Position numbers and translations under genes: made by a program. Below, one piece after another: positions 53,912-63,312 of a stretch of DNA of 64,000 nucleotides; the first letter of the stretch is position 1; the number at the start of each line of letters is the position of its first letter. The stretch covers positions 407,975 through 471,974 of the forward strand of contig NZ_SLVP01000003.1 in NCBI RefSeq assembly GCF_004345425.1, read 5' to 3'. This DNA is from Paenibacillus sp. BK033 (lineage in GTDB: Bacteria; Bacillota; Bacilli; Paenibacillales; Paenibacillaceae). The notes beneath the pieces are model-generated. The model ran no database searches and was not told the origin of the DNA. It saw only the letters and a list, made by a program, of their open reading frames with translations.

Positions 53912-55204
53912 ATGGATGTAGCAGAACTGTCGAGAGGGCTGGATACCATATGGGTTGTCTTGACAGCAGCAATGATTTTGCTGATGGAAGGCGGATTTGC
54001 CCTGCTTGAGGCCGGCTTTGTCCGGCAGAAGAATGCGGTTAGCATTATTATGAAGGTATTTGTTGACATTGTATTTGGTGCACTTGTCTTTTACTTCTTC
54101 GGTTTTGCCATCATGTATGGCAAAGACATCGGCGGCTTGTTCGGCTCATCCGGTTTCATGCTTAACGGAGACTTGTCTCATATTAGTCTGAATATTTCCC
54201 ACGAAACCTACTGGCTGTTCCAATGCGCCTTTGTAATTGCCGTTATTTCCATCGTATCCGGAGCTGTTGCGGAACGGATCCACTTCCGTGCTTATATTCT
54301 GCTCACCATTGCCATGACCGGTCTGATCTACCCGTTGTCCGGGCATTGGGTATGGGCGGTGAACGGCTGGTTAGGCAAGCTTGGCATGATCGATTTTGCC
54401 GGATCGGCGGCAATCCACGCTCTTGGCGGATTCGCGGCGCTTGCCGCAACCTTGTTTATCGGTCCGCGGATCGGCAAATTTTCGCCTGACGGCAAAGTAA
54501 ACATCGTATCCCCCTCCAACCTGCCGCTCGCTTCGGTTGGCGCTTTTATTCTCTGGTTCGGTTGGTTTGGCTTTAATGCCGGCAGTACGCTTAGCGCAAC
54601 GAACGCGGCAATCGGCCACATCGCCGTAACGACCATGCTGTCCGCGGCATCGGGCGGCGCCATCTGCATTCTCTTTACGATGTTCCGTTACCGCAAAGCG
54701 GATCCGCCGATGGTTATTAACGGCTCTCTCGCCGGCCTGGTCGGGATTACGGCGGGTTGCGCCTTTGTCTCCGACGGCGCGGCCATCTGGATCGGCTCTA
54801 TCTGCGGGATTGCGATGGTTCTGGTGACGGAATACATGGAGCGCAAACAAATCGACGATCCGGTCGGAGCCTTCGCCGTGCATGGCATTAGCGGCAGCAT
54901 CGGTACCCTGGCCGTCGGATTATGCGCGATTCCGGAGCTTACCGAAGGCGTCGGAAAAGGCTATTACGGTCTGCTATACGGCGGCGGCTGGAACCTGCTT
55001 GGCGCCCAAGCCCTTGGACTTGTCGTTATCGCGATTTGGGGGTTTGGCCTTACGTGGGCCGTATTATGGCTTATCCGCAAAGCGATGCCGGTTCGCGTCT
55101 CCAAAGACGAAGAGCTGGTGGGCCTTGATGTCGGAATCCATGGCGTCCCTGCCTACAGCCAGGAGAACGACTTTATCGACGTTGACCACATCACAAGAAA
55201 ATAA
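53912..55204 (+). CDS. amt: Ammonium transporter
   Basis: A 430-aa Amt/MEP channel with eleven membrane helices and an extracytoplasmic N-terminus. Diagnostic parts are LLMEGGFALLEAGFVRQKNA, the pore segments DFAGSAAIHALGGFAALAAT and FNAGSTLSATNAA, and the second pore His in GAFAVHGISGSIGTLAVG. It conducts ammonium/ammonia when nitrogen is scarce. No glnK-type PII gene follows, unlike in B. subtilis (nrgA-nrgB), so regulation by PII must come from elsewhere or be absent. GGGAG precedes the ATG. Confidence 0.96.
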   Translation: MDVAELSRGLDTIWVVLTAAMILLMEGGFALLEAGFVRQKNAVSIIMKVFVDIVFGALVFYFFGFAIMYGKDIGGLFGSSGFMLNGDLSHISLNISHETYWLFQCAFVIAVISIVSGAVAERIHFRAYILLTIAMTGLIYPLSGHWVWAVNGWLGKLGMIDFAGSAAIHALGGFAALAATLFIGPRIGKFSPDGKVNIVSPSNLPLASVGAFILWFGWFGFNAGSTLSATNAAIGHIAVTTMLSAASGGAICILFTMFRYRKADPPMVINGSLAGLVGITAGCAFVSDGAAIWIGSICGIAMVLVTEYMERKQIDDPVGAFAVHGISGSIGTLAVGLCAIPELTEGVGKGYYGLLYGGGWNLLGAQALGLVVIAIWGFGLTWAVLWLIRKAMPVRVSKDEELVGLDVGIHGVPAYSQENDFIDVDHITRK

Positions 55205-55220
55205 GGTTATTAGAAAAATA

Positions 55221-55248
55221 ACGGCGTTCCTCCGAAGGGGAACGCCGT
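55221..55248. terminator. Bidirectional terminator after amt
   Basis: A perfect 10-bp stem ACGGCGTTCC/GGAACGCCGT with an A-rich run on the left and TTTATTTA on the right sits between convergent genes. Confidence 0.88.
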
Positions 55249-55266
55249 TTATTTATAGGATAAGTA

Positions 55267-55644
55267 TTATCGATATAGTTCATTAACCAAATCTCCGGAG
55301 ACCGTTACGATATCTGTAGGCGACGAGACCTGAATAGATCTTGCATGCTCGATCTCTAGCCGAAGCGCGCGAACCTGCTCCATCGGTTTTTTAACGAAAT
55401 GAATGTACTCAACGGCCAAATGATGATCCGGCTTCCGGCCTGACAATAACCGGCGCAACGTGGACATGGATTGGTAAGCACGTTCTTCCTTCAGACGCCG
55501 CTTCTCGTAACGTTCAACCATTTGCTCGATTTCTGCGATTTCCTGCTCCTTCTTCGCTACGTACGCATCAATAAAGGGCAGCACCTCAGCCGCTTTGCGA
55601 TGATGGGTCGAAGAATGATTCGTATGGATAATTGGATCGGTCAT
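55267..55644 (-). CDS. Hypothetical coiled-coil protein
   Basis: A 125-aa cytoplasmic protein that I do not recognise. The middle (about 28-60) is a strongly charged helix likely to form a coiled coil (KKEQEIAEIEQMVERYEKRR), followed by TLRRLLSGRKPDHHLAVEYI and a C-terminal beta-like end, IVTVSGDLVNELYR. A GGTGAG ribosome site precedes the ATG. No partner gene is evident. Confidence 0.6.
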   Translation of the reverse strand: MTDPIIHTNHSSTHHRKAAEVLPFIDAYVAKKEQEIAEIEQMVERYEKRRLKEERAYQSMSTLRRLLSGRKPDHHLAVEYIHFVKKPMEQVRALRLEIEHARSIQVSSPTDIVTVSGDLVNELYR

Positions 55645-55813
55645 GTCAACTCACCTGTCTTCATTGCGTGATTATTTATTACATACCTAATCATACAACA
55701 AAGATTCGTTCTTGAAAACTCAATTTATGTAACATTAGAAAATTTGACAAAAACAATATTTTCAAGTCAAGCTGCTTGATCGCCGTCCTTGCGGAGCGCA
55801 TTCAAGAAAAAAA

Positions 55814-55835
55814 GAGGAACCAGGGACGGTCCCTC
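55814..55835 (-). terminator. Terminator of the SASP gene
   Basis: The stem GAGGGACC/GGTTCCTC (read leftward, one G-T pair) is followed by TTTTTTTC, 21 bases after the SASP stop. Confidence 0.85.
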
Positions 55836-55855
55836 TTGTTGATTGTTTTAAGTCA

Positions 55856-55984
55856 TTATTTTTGCGCTTTTTGAGTGGCTTGGTTAGCTGTTTTACCAGC
55901 TGTAGCATTTTGGTTATTGAACTCTTCAGCGAATTCAGCATTGAACTTATTGTTTTGAGCTTTGTTGTTTTTGTTCTTAGCCAT
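55856..55984 (-). CDS. Gamma-type small acid-soluble spore protein
   Basis: A 42-aa spore protein rich in Asn, Gln, Lys and Ala. It begins MAKNKNNKAQNNKFNAEFAE and ends ATAGKTANQATQKAQK, with the FNAEFAEEFN motif cleaved by germination protease in gamma-type SASPs. Such proteins serve as an amino-acid store for germination and do not bind DNA. The sequence has one repeat unit instead of the two seen in B. subtilis SspE, as in other Paenibacillaceae. A GGGAGGTG site precedes the ATG. The gene is about 75 bases downstream of a 3D-domain gene and has its own forespore-like promoter. Confidence 0.88.
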   Translation of the reverse strand: MAKNKNNKAQNNKFNAEFAEEFNNQNATAGKTANQATQKAQK

Positions 55985-56033
55985 GGTAGTCATTCACCTC
56001 CCCGTTCAACCTTAGTATGGCTGCGGGAAGGCT

Positions 56034-56064
56034 TATTATGCAGGTGCGAAAGCGGGGGATCATG
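56034..56064 (-). promoter_or_regulatory. Candidate sigma-G promoter of the SASP gene
   Basis: CATAATA (56034-56040, minus strand) fits the forespore sigma-F/G -10. The -35 would lie 17-18 bases upstream, over the stop codon of the 3D-domain gene, and is only a weak match. Confidence 0.4.
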
Positions 56065-56650
56065 ACTCCAGATAGGTCTGCGGAATCGGTTTTCCCGCCT
56101 CTACCGCGCGGTTAATTTGGTTCAGCCAGGACTGGGAAAGCTTGCCGTTGCCTTTGCGAAGCACCTGGACATCGACCGTTCTTTTCCCCCACTGCTTATA
56201 TACATCTTTTATCGTCTCAAAGTATAAGTCGAGCCTGTGGCCTTTGATGGCCGAGCCGGTATCCGCCACTACGCCGTAGCCATAGCCCGGAATATAGAGC
56301 AGCGTACCGATCGGGAACAGCTTTGTATCCGCCGCAACGGTCGACACTTGCCCCCTTCTGACTTTTACTCCGGAATAAGTGATTCCGTATTGCGGATGCC
56401 CCGGACGTTTTCCGGTCGATTCGTAACCAGCCGTATAACCGGTAGCTACGACTTGAACGGTTGACAGAGCCTGCTCTGCAATGGCTTCAACCGCTGCATT
56501 GCCGTCCTTGTTTTTCTTTGTTGCTTCATGAATTTCCTGCTTGGCCGCAGGTGCTGCAGCAAGGCTCGGAGCGGCAACTCCGCCTGTCAGCATGGCGGCT
56601 ATCGCCAGGCCTGAAATTGTTTTTGTACAAGTAAAAAAGCTTGTGACCAT
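56060..56650 (-). CDS. Secreted 3D-domain protein
   Basis: A 196-aa exported protein. A signal peptide with the start [20 protein letters not shown] ends near SLAAAPA. After an acidic linker, residues about 66-155 form the 3D double-psi barrel with the three conserved aspartates in [20 protein letters not shown] and TVDVQVL. This fold is shared with MltA-type lytic transglycosylases and with YuiC/YocH, where it cleaves peptidoglycan (resuscitation-promoting or sporulation-linked hydrolases). A GAGGAGG site precedes the ATG. The next downstream gene is the SASP. Confidence 0.87.
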   Translation of the reverse strand: MVTSFFTCTKTISGLAIAAMLTGGVAAPSLAAAPAAKQEIHEATKKNKDGNAAVEAIAEQALSTVQVVATGYTAGYESTGKRPGHPQYGITYSGVKVRRGQVSTVAADTKLFPIGTLLYIPGYGYGVVADTGSAIKGHRLDLYFETIKDVYKQWGKRTVDVQVLRKGNGKLSQSWLNQINRAVEAGKPIPQTYLES

Positions 56651-56710
56651 TTGGGCAGCTTCCTCCTCAGAAGAATATTTCCCAAACGGTCCAAGCTTTA
56701 TGCATGAAAC

Positions 56711-58648
56711 TTAGATTGTTTTTGTTGCGATTTCGTTTTGCAGCATCTCAATCAGCTCGGCTACAGGCTTGGCGCCGATGTCCCCTTCGCCGCGCTTGCG
56801 TACCGATACGGAGCCCGATTGCGCTTCGTTGTCGCCTACGACAAGCATATACGGCAGCTTCTCCAGCTGCGCTTCGCGGATCTTGTAACCCAGCTTCTCG
56901 TTGCGCAGATCGCTCTCTACGCGGATACCGGCCAGCTGCAGCTTCTCTTCCACTTCGCGCGCGTAAGCTTCGTAAGCCGTGGATACCGGAATAACCTTCG
57001 CTTGAACCGGCGACAGCCAGAGCGGCAATGCGCCCGCAAAATTCTCGAGCAGGAAGGCAGTCATCCGTTCCATTGTACTGATGATACCGCGGTGGATAAC
57101 GACCGGACGATGCTTCTTGCCGTCCTCGCCGGTATATTCAAGCTCGAAGCGGTCAGGCAGCAGGAAATCGAGCTGAGCCGTCGACAAAGTCTCTTCCTTG
57201 CCAAGCGCCGTCTTGATCTGAACGTCAAGCTTGGGACCGTAGAACGCCGCTTCGCCTTCCGCTTCGAAGAATGGCAGGCCAAGCTCTTCGACTACTTCGC
57301 GCAGCATACGCTGCGACATTTCCCACATCTCGTCGTTCTGGAAGTACTTCTCCGTATCCTGCGGATCACGGTACGACAAGCGGAAACGGTATTCCTTGAT
57401 GCCGAAGTCCTCATAAACTTTGCGGATCAGGTTAACCACGCGCGCGAATTCTTCCTTAATCTGATCCGGACGGCAGAAAATATGCGCGTCATTCAGCGTC
57501 ATCGCGCGTACGCGGTGCAGACCCGTCAAAGCGCCGGACATCTCATAGCGGTGCATGGTACCCATTTCGGCAATGCGAACCGGCAAATCGCGGTAGCTTC
57601 TCATATCGCTCTTGTAGACCATCATGTGATGCGGGCAGTTCATCGGACGAAGAACAAGCTCTTCGTTATCAAGCGCCATGAGCGGGAACATATCCTCGCT
57701 GTAATGCTCCCAGTGTCCGGAGATTTTGTAAAGCTCGACGTTAGCGAGAACCGGCGTATAAACATGCTCGTAGCCAAGACGCTCCTCGAGGTCAACGATA
57801 TAGCGCTCCAGCGTACGGCGAACCTTTGCGCCGTTCGGCAGCCACAGCGGCAAGCCTTGACCCACCTCGCGGGAGAACGTGAACATTTTCAGCTCTTTGC
57901 CAAGCTTCCGGTGGTCGCGCTTCTTCGCTTCCTCCAGGAAGTGCAGATGCTCGTCCAGCTCGGCTTTCTTCGCGAAAGCCGTTCCGTAAATGCGCTGCAG
58001 CATCTTGTTCTTCGAGTCGCCGCGCCAGTAAGCGCCGGCTACGCTAAGAAGCTTAAATGCTTTGATACGGCCTGTGGAGGGCAGATGCGGTCCGCGGCAA
58101 AGGTCAAAGAATTCGCCTTGGTGATACATCGTAATAACCGAATCCACAGGCAGATCGCGGATCAGCTCAAGCTTCAGGTTATCGTCAAGCTCGGTGAAAA
58201 TCGCAAGCGCCTCTTCTCGGCTGACAACGCGGCGGCGAATGTCAAGATTCTCGTTAACGATGCGCTGCATTTCCTTTTCGATCTTGGTCAGATCTTCCGG
58301 AGTCAGAGACTGGTCCATATCGATATCGTAATAGAAGCCATCCTCGATTACCGGACCGATGCCAAGCTTCACGTTTGCGTTGCCATACAGGCGTTTGATG
58401 GCTTGTGCCATCAGATGAGCCGTACTGTGACGGTACACTTCAAGGCCGTCGGCCGATTCAACGGTAACGATCTCGATCGCCGCATCGGACTCGATTGGCG
58501 AATATACGTCAACGACCTTGCCGTTGATTTTACCTGCGATTGCATTCTTGCGAAGACCCGGGCTGATCGAGCCGGCTACTTCTTCGATTGTTGTTCCAGC
58601 CGCGTACTCTCGTACCGCGCCGTCTGGAAAAGTAACTTGGATAGACAT
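56711..58648 (-). CDS. thrS: Threonine-tRNA ligase
   Basis: A 645-aa class II synthetase. TGS domain at 1-62 ([20 protein letters not shown]), editing domain with [16 protein letters not shown] and the Cys/His zinc-like editing site [20 protein letters not shown]. The catalytic core has zinc ligands in [14 protein letters not shown], motif 2 [17 protein letters not shown] and motif 3 [18 protein letters not shown]; the anticodon domain includes [18 protein letters not shown]. The ATG at 58648 follows AGGAGGGA. It is controlled by a T-box leader. Confidence 0.97.
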   Translation of the reverse strand: MSIQVTFPDGAVREYAAGTTIEEVAGSISPGLRKNAIAGKINGKVVDVYSPIESDAAIEIVTVESADGLEVYRHSTAHLMAQAIKRLYGNANVKLGIGPVIEDGFYYDIDMDQSLTPEDLTKIEKEMQRIVNENLDIRRRVVSREEALAIFTELDDNLKLELIRDLPVDSVITMYHQGEFFDLCRGPHLPSTGRIKAFKLLSVAGAYWRGDSKNKMLQRIYGTAFAKKAELDEHLHFLEEAKKRDHRKLGKELKMFTFSREVGQGLPLWLPNGAKVRRTLERYIVDLEERLGYEHVYTPVLANVELYKISGHWEHYSEDMFPLMALDNEELVLRPMNCPHHMMVYKSDMRSYRDLPVRIAEMGTMHRYEMSGALTGLHRVRAMTLNDAHIFCRPDQIKEEFARVVNLIRKVYEDFGIKEYRFRLSYRDPQDTEKYFQNDEMWEMSQRMLREVVEELGLPFFEAEGEAAFYGPKLDVQIKTALGKEETLSTAQLDFLLPDRFELEYTGEDGKKHRPVVIHRGIISTMERMTAFLLENFAGALPLWLSPVQAKVIPVSTAYEAYAREVEEKLQLAGIRVESDLRNEKLGYKIREAQLEKLPYMLVVGDNEAQSGSVSVRKRGEGDIGAKPVAELIEMLQNEIATKTI

Positions 58649-58698
58649 GGATTTCCCTCCTGAGAAAGTTGGCATAGCAGGCGGGATGAACGCAAAAA

Positions 58699-58988
58699 AA
58701 GCACGCATCCCGCAAAGGGACGAGTGCTTGATTACCCGTGGTTCCACCCTACTTCGATTGCTCTCTTTCCTCTGAATCAGAGAAATGAGGCAGTCCTTGT
58801 ATTGATCTGATAACGGAGACATCCGGTGCAGCTTAGTAGTGGTTATTCGTTATGATCCACGTTCAACGGCACAGCTACAAAGGGGTATATTTGCTGATGT
58901 CTTGAAGGAAATTGCAGCCGAGTTTCCTCTCTCTGGACCGACATTGCGTAGCAAATACATGGCTTTGTCATGGCTTTTTGCATAGTTA
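58699..58988 (-). ncRNA. T-box leader of thrS with terminator
   Basis: The leader transcript runs leftward from about 58988. The conserved T-box AGGGTGGAACCACGGG lies at 58735-58750, where it can pair with uncharged tRNA-Thr NCCA. It is followed by a 13-bp terminator stem (58699-58729) and a run of T. Uncharged tRNA-Thr would stabilise the antiterminator and allow thrS expression. The specifier codon (an ACN) was not located with certainty. Confidence 0.85.
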
Positions 58989-58995
58989 TGAGCAA

Positions 58996-59025
58996 ATTAT
59001 AACCGCTTTGTCCCCCATTGGTCAA
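58996..59025 (-). promoter_or_regulatory. Sigma-A promoter of thrS
   Basis: TTGACC (59020-59025) and TATAAT (58996-59001) on the minus strand with an 18-base spacer. The -35 overlaps the last codons of ytxC. Confidence 0.75.
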
Positions 59026-59969
59026 TAGATGCGGCTATCCGGCTGAATGGTTCCATTTCCTTCAAAGCATGGGCTGCAAGCCGGACATTGGGTGCAGACC
59101 GATACGCGGTTGTCGAAAATCGTCTCGATCGTCCGGATCACCTGCATATCCTCCTGCCTCGTATGGATCATAATATGCTTGGGAGAGACGGCAATTAACG
59201 AGCTGATGACCATATCTTCAATATTCATCTCGGTCTCCAGCATCTCGGCCACTAACTTGTCCGAGTGGGGCTTCGGTTCAAAAGGCTGAAATTTTTCATT
59301 GTAGAGGACAAATTCATGGCTTCCTTTATGCACCAGATGGACAATGGGCACTTTGGATTCCTGCAAGCCCACAAAATATTTCAGCAGCGAAATAAACTCC
59401 TGGTACTGTTTATCCAGCACGTATTCATCCAAAGCGTAATCTACAATTTCCGCCAGCTCCGTACGGTAAGCAAGCAACCGAAACGAGGTTAATCCGTCCA
59501 AATGCAAAACAGAGTTTTCTTGCAGGTAGCGGTCAATCTCATCGGCTACCTTCGTTTTGCGTCTCTGCCGGTCCGCATCCAAAAATCTCGTCCCGAGACC
59601 GTCCCATTCCGTTCCGTGCAGCAGCTCGTGGCAATATTTTTCGATGACAGGCGCATCGATGGCATGGTTGTTCCTGTATTTTCTCCGAATGATGGCTGCC
59701 AGTATGAGCGGTTCCATATCGGTTACGATGAATTCGGCAAGCGCTTTGGATGCCGCTTGATACACCGATTGGCTATGGTCAGCCAGTTGAAAATACGGCA
59801 GGATCGCTTGGCAGCTTATTTCCTTATCGGAAAGCAGCGTGTACTGTATAGCTTCTTCTTCGATGTTTGCGATATGTAGATCAGTGGTCGTGTATTCCGC
59901 CATTAACGCCGCTAATTGGGCAGCGGATTGCTCCATGTTCGAAGGCAGCGTTACGGTAAACAGCTCCAT
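59022..59969 (-). CDS. ytxC: Sporulation protein YtxC
   Basis: A 315-aa protein of the YtxC family, which lies directly upstream of thrS in Bacillus and is tied to sporulation. Recognisable parts are FLDADRQRRKTKVADEIDRY, LTSFRLLAYRTELAEIVDYA and the C-terminal PKHIMIHTRQEDMQVIRTIE. The end carries CTQCPACSPC, a cysteine cluster that might bind metal. No enzymatic motif is known. GGGGTGAG precedes the ATG. The thrS promoter begins inside its 3' end. Confidence 0.88.
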   Translation of the reverse strand: MELFTVTLPSNMEQSAAQLAALMAEYTTTDLHIANIEEEAIQYTLLSDKEISCQAILPYFQLADHSQSVYQAASKALAEFIVTDMEPLILAAIIRRKYRNNHAIDAPVIEKYCHELLHGTEWDGLGTRFLDADRQRRKTKVADEIDRYLQENSVLHLDGLTSFRLLAYRTELAEIVDYALDEYVLDKQYQEFISLLKYFVGLQESKVPIVHLVHKGSHEFVLYNEKFQPFEPKPHSDKLVAEMLETEMNIEDMVISSLIAVSPKHIMIHTRQEDMQVIRTIETIFDNRVSVCTQCPACSPCFEGNGTIQPDSRIY

Positions 59970-60128
59970 GAGCTCACCCCTTTCATTCCCCTTATAAGTA
60001 TATGGCTGGGGGGTTGGGTATATACGAATGGAGTGGTGGGAGATGATGGGCAGTGGCGGCGGTGAGTGCTGGTTTGTTTTTTGAGCTGGCTAGGTTGGGA
60101 TGTTGCTGATGGCGGCGATGTCGCTGCG

Positions 60129-60237
60129 CGAAAGTAACGTCCTTTCGATCGCTGTTGTTCCCGGATTTCTTCGATTCAAGCCGCGCTGCGGTTGAAATCC
60201 GGGAACAAAGGCGTTAATCTTTGCTCCGTTAATTCGA
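60129..60237 (+). repeat. Covarying two-stem intergenic element, copy D
   Basis: The inner stem TTGTTCCCGGATTTC (60155-60169) pairs perfectly over 15 bases with 60194-60208. The outer stem is weaker (CGAAAGTAACG at 60129-60139 with CGTTAATTCG at 60228-60237). The conserved 5' segment TTTCGATCGCTGT is intact and the 3' segment is reduced (AAGGCGTTAATCTTTGCTCC). It lies in the 870-bp region between ytxC and mqnC. Confidence 0.7.
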
Positions 60238-60240
60238 TAC

Positions 60241-60486
60241 AAGTGACTGGACATAGTGTTTCGAGTTTGCGTTGGATCCAGTCCAGCGTAGTTCTCGATT
60301 TTGCGGGCAAATTTAGAGAGGTAATCCAACGCAGCGCAGGCGATGGCGCTACTCCATTGGTTGAGGGGATAACCTTTTTTATGGGTCAGAGGCTTGGGGC
60401 TGACGTCGTGGCAAAGCTTGATCCGGGGATCATCCAGAATAGAAAGATGTTTGACAGCGATCATATTCAAGCCATGAGGAGGGCCC
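60241..60486. other. Unrecognised, probably decayed sequence
   Basis: Both strands contain open stretches of about 100 codons here, but none starts with a ribosome site or resembles a known family. The open frame on one strand is the shadow of the other. A CTGGAC/GTCCAG inverted repeat lies at about 60250-60290 (GTCCAG side near 60280). I regard it as non-coding or degenerate. Confidence 0.35.
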
Positions 60487-60748
60487 TCAAGGTAAACCCG
60501 CAGCGATAATTTCAATCGGTTTACCGGTCATATCTACATTGGTGTTGCAATCGCGCAGGGCAATGATGTGATCTCCCTCGGCGCCTTGAAGAACGATATG
60601 CTCAAGACCCTCCATAGCAGAATCAGGTCCAGGCTGCCGATCCCCTGCTCCTTCACGCATGTATCAATGGAAACGGTATGGAAAACGTCGGCATTGCCGC
60701 TGCCCTCCTGCTCCGTCACCGCATCCTTCTCCCCTTGTCTTGTTCATG
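60487..60748 (-). pseudogene. Frameshifted remnant resembling an FkbM-type methyltransferase C-terminus
   Basis: Leftward, one frame gives FHTVSIDTCVKEQGIGSLDL and then loses sense. A second frame continues as MEGLEHIVLQGAEGDHIIAL to a stop at 60487. Joined, they read like the FkbM segment with pattern D-LIKID-EG-E--VL-GA, minus the linking lysine-isoleucine-aspartate residues. There is no N-terminal SAM-binding part. It appears to be a gene fragment after deletion and frameshift. Confidence 0.4.
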
Positions 60749-60792
60749 GAAAAGAATAGGTGACACCAACCTCATTTCTCGCCGGAAATAAA

Positions 60793-60834
60793 AATAAGCA
60801 TCCAAGCCCCAAGAACCGGGACCGGATGCTTATT
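60793..60834 (-). terminator. Terminator of mqnC
   Basis: An 11-bp stem AATAAGCATCC/GGATGCTTATT around a loop of 20 bases is followed leftward by TTTTATTTCC, directly after the stop codon. Confidence 0.88.
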
Positions 60835-60840
60835 CCTTAA

Positions 60841-61980
60841 TTAGTTCTGCATAACAAAGTCTTTCGAAGCGTGCTCGTTGTCGTCGTACATCTTAAGCGT
60901 GTTGTATTTCGTGTCGCGTTGCGCCGGGATTTTACCGGACTCGCGGATCAGTTGAAGAATAAGTTCAATGTTGACTTTATGCGTGGTGCCCGCGGCGGAT
61001 ACGACGTTTTCTTCGATCATCGTGCTGCCGAAGTCGTTGCAGCCGTACGAAAGCGACTGCTTGCCGATTTCCGGCCCCATCGTCACCCACGAGGATTGGA
61101 AATTGTCGATATTGTCGAGCATGATGCGGCTTACCGCAACCATCTTCAGATATTCCTCCGGCTTCGATTTCTCCACTTTCCTCATGTTGGTGTTGTCAGG
61201 CTGGAACGGCCAGCAGATAAACGCAAGGAAGCCCTTCGAATCGTAACCGTTAGCGATGCATTCATCCTGCGCGTCGCGAATGCGGAGCAGGTGAAGCGCA
61301 CGCTCCTCCGCCGTCTCGCCAAAGCCGTATACCATCGTTGCCGTGGTGTTCATGCCATGACGGTGAGCGGATTTCATCACGTCCATCCAATCCGTCCAGG
61401 AGCCCTTCAGACGGCTGATTTTGCGGCGGGTACGGTCATCGAGAATCTCGGCGCCGCCGCCCGGAAGCGAATCAAGGCCTGCTTCATGCAGCTGGCGGAT
61501 CACTTCGTCAAGCGACAGCCCATCCGAAACTTCCTTCATCTTCTGAATCTCGGCAGGCGAGAAGGAATGCATCGTGATGTCGGGGAAATGCCGCTTGATC
61601 TCGCGGAGCAGGTCCGTGTAATAGGAGAACGGCAGATTCGGGTTTGTACCGCCCTGCATCAGAATCTCCGTACCGCCTACATCGATGGTTTCCTGAATTT
61701 TGTTAAGTATCGTTTCGTTCGAGAGGACATAGCCCTCATTCGATCCCGGCGCGCGGTAGAATGCGCAGAACCGGCAATAGACATCGCAAATATTTGTATA
61801 GTTGACGTTCCGGCCCACGACAAAGGTCGTAATCGGTTCAGGATGGCGTCTCAGCATCAGCTGGTTCGCAACCTCGCCCATTTTTTCAATTTCATCGGAT
61901 TCAAGCAGCGTTACGCATTCGTCAAACGTAATCCGTTCGCCCTGCAGCGCTTTATCCAAAATCTGGTCCAACGTAGACAT
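60841..61980 (-). CDS. mqnC: Cyclic dehypoxanthinyl futalosine synthase
   Basis: A 379-aa radical-SAM enzyme of the futalosine route to menaquinone; it cyclises dehypoxanthine futalosine. The [4Fe-4S] motif CDVYCRFCAF (CxxxCxxC) is near residue 65, with GGTEILMQGGTNPNLPFSYY and DSLPGGGAEILDDRTRRKIS as further family marks. Use of this route rather than the o-succinylbenzoate (Men) pathway is typical of some Paenibacillaceae. Other mqn genes are not in the window. An AGGAGG-like site precedes the ATG. It is a single gene. Confidence 0.94.
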   Translation of the reverse strand: MSTLDQILDKALQGERITFDECVTLLESDEIEKMGEVANQLMLRRHPEPITTFVVGRNVNYTNICDVYCRFCAFYRAPGSNEGYVLSNETILNKIQETIDVGGTEILMQGGTNPNLPFSYYTDLLREIKRHFPDITMHSFSPAEIQKMKEVSDGLSLDEVIRQLHEAGLDSLPGGGAEILDDRTRRKISRLKGSWTDWMDVMKSAHRHGMNTTATMVYGFGETAEERALHLLRIRDAQDECIANGYDSKGFLAFICWPFQPDNTNMRKVEKSKPEEYLKMVAVSRIMLDNIDNFQSSWVTMGPEIGKQSLSYGCNDFGSTMIEENVVSAAGTTHKVNIELILQLIRESGKIPAQRDTKYNTLKMYDDNEHASKDFVMQN

Positions 61981-62085
61981 CGCAAGACCTCCTTATCTTT
62001 CCGTTCTTAATAGCTATCAACTAATCCTATCATATCTCGTTCTTGTCCGTCATCTTTCGTATGTTACGGAAATACGAAAAAATAC

Positions 62086-62108
62086 GGCTTGTCGCAAACG
62101 ACAGCCGC
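62086..62108 (-). terminator. Terminator of metC
   Basis: CGGCTTGTCG pairs with CGACAGCCG (one bulged T), followed leftward by TATTTTTTCG, 25 bases after the metC stop. Confidence 0.8.
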
Positions 62109-62133
62109 ATTTTTCGCTTATTTTGAACAAAAA

Positions 62134-63306
62134 TTATCCGCGCAGGGCAGCGTCCAGATCCGCAATCAGATCCTCTATATCTTCAAGCCCTACCGAGTAA
62201 CGGACAAGACCGTCCGTAATTCCCCGCTCGTAGCGAACCTCCCTAGGCATTGCCGCATGCGACATCTTGGCCGGGTAGGATAAAATGCTTTCCACCGCGC
62301 CAAGGCTGACCGCAACCAGCGGCAGCTGAACGCGGCTCAGAAGCGAAGCCGCGCGTTCTCCGCTGCCTACGTCGAAGGAAACGACGGCGCCGTAACCCTT
62401 CGACTGCTTCTCGTGAATCTCCCGGCCCGGATGATCCTCAAGACCAGGGTAGTAGACTCTGGCAACCTCCGGATGATCATTCAGCCATTCGGCCAGTCTG
62501 CGGGCGCTGCGTTCGCTATGCTCCATGCGGGCTTGCAGTGTCTTCATGCCGCGCATCAGCAGCCAGCTCTCGTGAGCGCTCAGAACCGCACCGAGTCCGT
62601 TCTGAAGCTGATAAAGCCGGCGTCCAAGAGCTTCATCGTTAGTTACAGCAAGTCCAGCGAGCACGTCGCTGTGGCCGCTCAGAAACTTCGTAGCGCTGTG
62701 AAGCACAATATCAACGCCAAGCTCGAACGGACGCTGATGGTAAGGCGTCATGAACGTATTGTCGAGCATCGTCAGGAGGCCGTTTTCTTTCGCCCAGCCC
62801 GTCACTCGGGCGATGTCCGTGATCTTGAGCGTCGGGTTGGACGGCGTCTCCATAAATACCGCTTTGGTGTTTGGTTTTATCGCGTCTTTTACTTGGTCGA
62901 AATCCGTCATGTCCACAAACGTGGTTTCAATATTGAAACGGGTCAGCACGGCCGTAAGCAAACGGTATGTACCGCCGTATACGTCTTCCGTTACGATCAC
63001 ATGATCGCCTGCGGACAGCAGCATAAACGCCGTCGAGATCGCCGCCATGCCGGAGGCGAAAGCGAAGCCGCGGGTTCCGCCTTCCAGCAAAGCGATATAG
63101 TTTTCAAGCGCCTCGCGGGTCGGGTTGCCCGAACGGCTGTAATCATGATGCGGAGGATTTTGAATGTCCGCCTGATGGAAGGTTGACGCCTGGAAAATCG
63201 GAGCGCTGGATGCGCCGGTCTGCTCGTCGATTTCAGCGCCGAAATGCAGCAGCTTTGTTGCAAAGCGGCGTCCGGCGATTTTTTCGGGATTATGTCTTTC
63301 GCTCAT
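62134..63306 (-). CDS. metC: Trans-sulfuration PLP enzyme, probable cystathionine beta-lyase
   Basis: A 390-aa Cys/Met-metabolism PLP enzyme. The PLP lysine is in VLHSATKFLSGHSDVL. Other marks are YSRSGNPTREALE, FASGMAAIS and TPSNPTLKITDI. It follows a second enzyme of the same family by 6 bases, matching the metI-metC order of Bacillus, where the second gene is cystathionine beta-lyase. Length equals that of B. subtilis MetC. The exact reaction (beta-lyase versus gamma-lyase) cannot be fixed from sequence. It begins MSERHNPEKI after GAGGGGG. Confidence 0.88.
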   Translation of the reverse strand: MSERHNPEKIAGRRFATKLLHFGAEIDEQTGASSAPIFQASTFHQADIQNPPHHDYSRSGNPTREALENYIALLEGGTRGFAFASGMAAISTAFMLLSAGDHVIVTEDVYGGTYRLLTAVLTRFNIETTFVDMTDFDQVKDAIKPNTKAVFMETPSNPTLKITDIARVTGWAKENGLLTMLDNTFMTPYHQRPFELGVDIVLHSATKFLSGHSDVLAGLAVTNDEALGRRLYQLQNGLGAVLSAHESWLLMRGMKTLQARMEHSERSARRLAEWLNDHPEVARVYYPGLEDHPGREIHEKQSKGYGAVVSFDVGSGERAASLLSRVQLPLVAVSLGAVESILSYPAKMSHAAMPREVRYERGITDGLVRYSVGLEDIEDLIADLDAALRG

Positions 63307-63312
63307 GGCGCC

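Noticed and set aside
56738..58663. 641-codon open frame on the plus strand opposite thrS
   Set aside because: Shadow of the thrS codon pattern; the thrS reading is certain.
60192..60515. Two overlapping open frames on opposite strands (105 and 141 codons)
   Set aside because: Neither has a ribosome site, promoter or family similarity, and part of each runs through the palindromic element copy D.
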